Shown here: positions 58,906-64,000 of the stretch, piece by piece
Layout of the letters: each line of letters opens with the position of its first letter
How positions within the stretch are numbered: position 1 is the first letter of the stretch
Origin: Tamarix chinensis
Taxonomy: Eukaryota > Streptophyta > Magnoliopsida > Caryophyllales > Tamaricaceae
Length of the DNA: 64,000 nucleotides
NCBI GenBank assembly: GCA_030549775.1
Contig: CM060173.1
Coordinates: 44,447,110-44,511,109 of the forward strand
Direction: 5' to 3'
Notes under the pieces: model-generated
Seen by the model: the letters and a program-made list of their open reading frames with translations, nothing else
Databases searched by the model: none
What the model was told of the DNA's origin: nothing
Made by a program: the position numbers and the translations under genes

Positions 58906-61900
58906 TGTAACACCCCATAAATTTACTACTAAAAATTTTTGTTGCATAGAGTTAATAGTGAAAGAAAAATATAAAACGTAGAGGTTTCATGCCTCATCCA
59001 ACATAGAAGAGGCACTCCATATGCCTACTCTATGTCGGGTGCAAGGCAAAAGTAACCTCGTACCTATGAATTAGGTATAGGAAGAAATTAAATTCACCAC
59101 GATACAAGATCTGAAAAAGAGAGAAGGGAATATGTTTAATAAAAATAAAGGACTAAAAGCTCATAGAGAGATAGAGATCTTCAAATAATTATGCCCTATA
59201 CCAATTTGATTAATGCTCACCAAGGCGAGCACATCAAGTTAATAATCATCAAGCGCTTGAAAAATAAGTCATATATACTCATGGGAAAGAGAAGCACTTA
59301 TTAAAAGGATGGTCAGTATGCTACATAATGAGCAAGGTGGCCATACAATCAAGTAATAGATACAAAGAATTACATAAGTTCACATCAATGAAAATGCATA
59401 TAAGTGTATGATACATGAAACAATGCAAGGTAATCACTGGTCCACTCTCATTACTATATATAACATATTTCCTTCTTTTTATTGATATTAAGTTTAAGGA
59501 CTCCACTATTATTAATCTAATAGAACAAACTAAAAAACCTCTTAAAGAAAATTGTACTTGAGCCAATATTCATAAACCATTAGAATGATATGGAGTAACT
59601 CTTAGGGTAACACACTTGAGCCACTATTATTATCTAGTGGAATGGACCTAACATCTCATCCCTGACTCATGTAATCTTCCACTTAAAATAATTATTGTCT
59701 TATCCATTAGTTACTTATCTCAAATTATATTCTCATTCACACTAACTTTAGGGTTCCTCTATTCTTAATCCTATAGAATAAACTTATGTACCTCTCAAGA
59801 AAATAATACATTTGAGCCACTATTATCATCCTATGGAACAAATCTATAAATCACCTTAGAATGACTCACGTGATCTTTTCATTTAGATGATTATTGTATT
59901 AATGATGGGTTTGGTAAGTATAACACATAATTGAAGAAAGTAAAGCACAACCACATATATATTAAGGCCACCCTAAATTGCCAAAGAAACCATAATTTCA
60001 CATTTTAGGTATAAATTCTTACCTATTGCTCTTTTGTCCACCAAATTTGGTACCTCTTTCTCAAATATTATTATTATCAACACACCCAAAAATCAATGTT
60101 CGACTCTCACATATTACACATGCGATAATAGCTTTATCTCAAAAGTTATTATTTATAATGCTTTCAAAACCTTACTGTCACAAGTAAGTTATAACTTCAT
60201 CCATAAGTCTCATATAATCACCAAATTAAATATACTTTCCTAAAATGCCAAATTTCATTGCATAGCCAAAAATAATGGTCTAAATCTAAATTTTCACATG
60301 TAAAAATAATGTTGCCATTTTAAGGTTATTATTCCCAAATTAAGAAATTTTTTTCATTTTTTGGAACCTATGCTACTTATATTTACTCCAAAAATTTCAC
60401 ATGATACTCTTAGCATATTTTAACCCATATAAAACATTAAAACACCATAATTTTCATATTAAACACATATTGACCAACATGCCTTTAAGGATAACCAAAT
60501 ATCCTTATTTTAGAAAAAAAAATCTTATATATTCGGTATCATTATTTTCTAATACTCCATTTATCATTATACACCTTAAATACTCATTCATTACTTATCA
60601 TACGTATCCATAACACAATAAAATTAATATAGTATATTGATTATCTTAGGATTTATAATATAGAATTTATTATAACATTATCACATGCTTCTCAACTTAT
60701 TCACTTTTCATCATATAGTATCATATTACCACATCATAATATTAATCAACATGAAATTGTCCATATAAGAACAACAACACAATAATACATGAAATCATAC
60801 AAGATATCTAGAACAAGACCCTAACTATGACTAGTATGCTTATAGAAAGTATGCTTATAGAAAAAGGCACTAGTCTCTAAGCATGTATATCCTATTCTAT
60901 CCCTTCTAGAACTTCTGGTAAATCACGTAAAAAAAAATAATACCATTAGAACTTAATGATATAATTAAGGAAATAGAGAGTAGAATGATAGGAGAAAAAT
61001 AAAAACAAGGTTTGAAGGTGTAATTAGGTAACTTGGGCAACAAAATAAGGAGGAAAGACAACAAGTGCAAAAGCCAAAGGGGGTGGAAATGGCGCAAGAT
61101 GCCATTGCTAGTGGTAGGGGAATAGTGGAGAAGGAGGAAGTTGGGGGGTGTGCAATGAAGTAGGAGGCCGAATGAAAGTGGAGAGTTTCAATTGTTTCAG
61201 CTGAAATAGGAGGAGGGAAACAATGGGTTTGGCCTATGGTTGGGGATGTGCAATGAATTTTGTAGCCGGTGGTTGGGGAGGGAACAATAGTTTTAGCCGG
61301 TCCAAAGGAGTGTGTTTTGGTGGTGAGTTATGTTTTTTAGTTGTGAGATGTATTTGGCTATTTTTGACAAAAGGGGGCCAGGGATTCAGAGAGTTTTTCC
61401 AAATCTAGGGAGAGTGTTTCAATGAGTTTGGATGGTCGTTATGGTTTGGTTTCAATGGAAGTAGCTAGTGCTAATGGGAGAGGCATGGAAATGGATGTTG
61501 GTAGAGGGTTTGTGGTGTCTTTGGCCACAACAAGGAGGAGGAATGGAGATAGGGAGAGGCTTTGGTTGGTGGCATAATTTTTTGAGAAAGAATAGAGGGA
61601 GAAGGGAGGTTGTTTAGGAAATTAAATGTGTTATATATACACATATATGCATGCAATAGAGAGGGAATGAGATAGGTGAAATTGGGATAAAATTTTCAAT
61701 AAAACCCATTAGCATAAGTCATGAGTGATGATGTGTTGATAGGGTAGGGTGTAGATGAAGTCATGGTAAAGAGTGTAGTAGAGGGTATGGTTGGGGAAGA
61801 TTTCATGTAAGAAGAAAGGGATAAGGAAGGAAAAGTAGATCAACTAGATAAGGGAAAATCAAAGAAGATAAAAGAGAGTGTAAATAAAAAGGGAAAAAAG

Positions 61901-62168
61901 GAAAAATGAAGGAGGAAAATAACTGTGGGTTTAGAATTATATTTAGGTTTAATTAATTTAGGTTAGGGTATTAGGATACTTTAATTATCAAATTTTCAGG
62001 ATTATTTTTAGGTTAAAGTATTAATAATATATAATATATATTAAGGTTAAGTTAACAATTAGGATTAAGGAGTTGGGATAAGGTAAAAATATTAAATGCT
62101 TAAGGTTAGAATAAGGTTAAGAGATTAATCATTTGGGATTAGGAGTTGCTAGAATTTGGGATATTACA
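58906..62168 (-). mobile_element. 3' LTR of an antisense Ty3/gypsy element, 3.26 kb
   Basis: The left edge TGTAACACCCC and right edge TGGGATATTACA are inverted complements. On the minus strand: an AT-rich head, a pyrimidine tract (about 61920-60980), AT-rich DNA, CCACTATTATTA units on the plus strand (59500-59880), and the conserved CCTCATCCAACATAG and CAAGGCAAAAGTAAC end region. Its first 280 bases match the 5' LTR at 63717 in order but with many substitutions, so the insertion is old. Confidence 0.75.
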
Positions 62169-62189
62169 TCAATATCCCTTAAAATAGAC
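62169..62189 (-). other. Polypurine tract of the antisense gypsy element
   Basis: On the minus strand GTCTATTTTAAGGGATATTG precedes the LTR start. It has the same form as the PPT at 4128-4146. Confidence 0.6.
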
Positions 62190-63702
62190 TTCGTCTCTGA
62201 AGTGAAGAAGTCAAAGTTGGGGAAGAAGAGAAAGAGAATGTAAAGAAAGGTGATCTTGGAGGTTAACTCTATCAAAGTTGACTCTATACTAATGGGTACT
62301 ATCCCCTTAAAAGGGAGAGAACCCTAAAGCATAACACATTTGTGCAAAAAAGCTCAAGATGTATCTCATACATGTCCTTCTCAGTCTCCCAAGTTACCTC
62401 CTCTTCTCCATGACTTCTCCAAAGGATCTTCACGAGTGGAATTGAGCTTTTTTGGGTCAGGTGCACCTTAATGTATAGAATCTACAATGGCACCTCCTAA
62501 TTAGATAAAAGGCCATTTAGCTTAATCTCATCAGGTCTAATCATGTGGGACAAATCTACAACATACTTCTTTAAAAGAATAAGTAGCCAAAGGTTTCAAG
62601 GTTACAAAGATCAGGGAAGTGACCAATGATGAAAAGGTCAACAAGGGTAAAGGTGGAGTGAGTAGAATTAGAAGTGGCCTCTAAGGTTACAAGTTAAACA
62701 CTATAAGAGAATTAAGGCCTACAAGTTGGGACACTACCCCTTAAAAGAGGTATATAATGAGGTAGAAACTTTACAAAAAATACTAAGAATATGGTTATGG
62801 AGATAAAAGTGGATAGGTTAAAGACGTCTATTAGGGAAAGTGCAAAATAACACCTCAGACCAGAAGCCCTAATCTGATTTGTGTCCAAGACAAGGTCAAA
62901 TGGGGTAAACAAAAAAACCACACACAATGCAAACATAAAAAGAAGAAAGAAATGGTTAAAGTATCTTAGTTTGATGTGTCATGATTTGAAGGCAATTAGA
63001 GGGTCACCCTTCACTCCTTGATGAACCCATCCTTGTTGGGCTAATAACTAGTATGGCCACTTTTTGTGACCAACTCCTTGGATCATGGTCAAATGGCTAG
63101 TATCGTGTGGCATCCATGGTGGGGAATCCTAGAACCCAACATCTTGGTGCTCAATGTTTTCATAACATTAAAGGATAGACTCCTCCACAAGCACCTACAT
63201 CTTTGAATGATCCACTAAAATTGCATTGCCGCATCATCTATATTCCTAAAGCACAAACATATAAGGGCTCTTCTATAATCGTCAGCCATTATCTTTGTGA
63301 AAATAACTTACTATCATTATTGACGCACAGTATTTAGGTTGAAAGTGGTACATCCTCAACTTCATGCCTATAACATCTATATGAGTCCTCTTAGAGATGC
63401 AAATGAGTTCCAAATCCCGAGCAAAGACCATGTCAGTAGGTCCACTAGCTCACCACAATTCATGATTGGATCCTTACGCATAAGAGCATCTTCTTAAGCT
63501 ACAACACCAAAACTATGTTAGGAAAATCCTATCATACTAAGCACATAAGATCACATCACATACATCAAGACCACTTAAGCTACTCATTTCTCAATTCCTC
63601 ACACTACTAATCTGGATATTTAACATAGACTAGAAAATTTAAAAATATTAATGATCATGAAAACTAAGTCTCTAATCAAAACATAATTCTCAGTAATGAA
63701 AA
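62190..63702 (-). pseudogene. Shortened interior of the antisense gypsy element
   Basis: Only about 1.5 kb lies between PPT and PBS, against several kilobases in a full element. Near the PPT side, minus-strand translation gives HMIRPDEIKLNGLL, then LVKILWRSHGEEEVTWETE and KDMYE (about 62570-62370), the end of gypsy pol and a counterpart of 3770-3960 in the sense copy. The catalytic integrase, RT and RNase H domains are absent. The PBS side (about 62940-63702) is presumably leader and gag remnant but shows no recognisable motif. A large internal deletion is the simplest reading. Confidence 0.65.
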
Positions 63703-63714
63703 GCTTTGATACCA
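63703..63714 (-). other. Primer-binding site of the antisense gypsy element
   Basis: TGGTATCAAAGC on the minus strand, one change from the initiator tRNA-Met complement TGGTATCAGAGC, two bases inside the LTR edge at 63717. Confidence 0.75.
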
Positions 63715-63716
63715 TC

Positions 63717-64000
63717 TGTAATACCCCTAAAATTTACTACTAAAAAATTTCATTGCGTAGAGTTAATAATAGAAGTTAACTATAAAACGTAGGGGTGTCA
63801 CATTACATCCAATATAAAGGAAGCAATCCCTATGTATAATTTATGTCTAGAGCAAGTTAAAAGTAACATCATACCTAGGAATCAGGTATGAAAAACACTT
63901 AATTCCATCACAATAAAGGATATATAAAAGAGAGAAGGAAACATGTATATAGAAAATAGAGGACTAAGTGCCTATAGAGATAGAGATATCTGGATAACCA
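63717..64000 (-). mobile_element. 5' LTR of the antisense gypsy element, cut by the window edge
   Basis: The left edge TGTAATACCCCTAAAATTT adjoins the PBS. The next 280 bases follow the LTR at 58906 in block order (GTAGAGTTAATA, TATAAAACGTAG, AAAGTAAC, AGAGAGAAGG). The rest lies outside. Confidence 0.75.

Overview
The window is nuclear DNA from a flowering plant, most likely an angiosperm with a large, repeat-rich genome. It is strongly AT-rich. It holds one recognisable protein-coding gene with plant-type introns, and almost everything else is transposable elements, their fragments, satellite-like tandem arrays and low-complexity AT sequence. There are no bacterial-style operons, rRNA genes, CRISPR arrays or convincing tRNA genes.

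The gene is a CONSTANS-like B-box/CCT transcription regulator on the minus strand (27961 down to 23047). Its last two exons end inside and complete a CCT domain that no single open frame shows. Four exons (27227-27961, 25417-25584, 23594-23859, 23047-23152) join in phase to about 424 residues. Its three introns carry a Tourist-like MITE, a (CA)n tract, a GC-rich block and two opposite-facing copies of one unnamed repeat.

Left part (1-15.8 kb): an antisense Ty3/gypsy LTR (1-2579) abuts the decayed 3' pol end and 3' LTR (4147-7709) of a sense Ty3/gypsy element. That element ends inside a satellite-like array with a period of about 456 bp. The array (7710-9344, 14428-15823) is split again by another antisense LTR (to 13068) and an unassigned segment. 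From 15.8 to 22.5 kb lie hAT-type pieces, including a MITE with a perfect 8-bp target duplication (17080-17858) and a gene-like hAT remnant with an exact 100-bp tandem array (about 21170-22180).

The middle (30.7-49.2 kb) is a nest of retrotransposons. A SIRE/Maximus-like Ty1/copia element (gag, primer-binding site and LTR on the minus strand) sits between pieces of a gypsy LTR. It was itself entered by gypsy LTRs in both orientations (31327-39562) and by a 4.86-kb solo gypsy LTR (41428-46288). One LTR there carries an inverted copy of its own first 1.4 kb.

The right part (49.2-64 kb) has a degenerate interstitial telomere-like tract (49785-50235), a second copy of the Tourist-like MITE (51617-52107), about 6 kb of plain AT-rich DNA, and the 3' LTR, PPT, shortened interior, PBS and start of the 5' LTR of an antisense gypsy element (58906 to beyond 64000).

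Element boundaries were read by eye from LTR ends, target duplications and similarity between copies in the window. Family names rest on motif recognition, not on database search.
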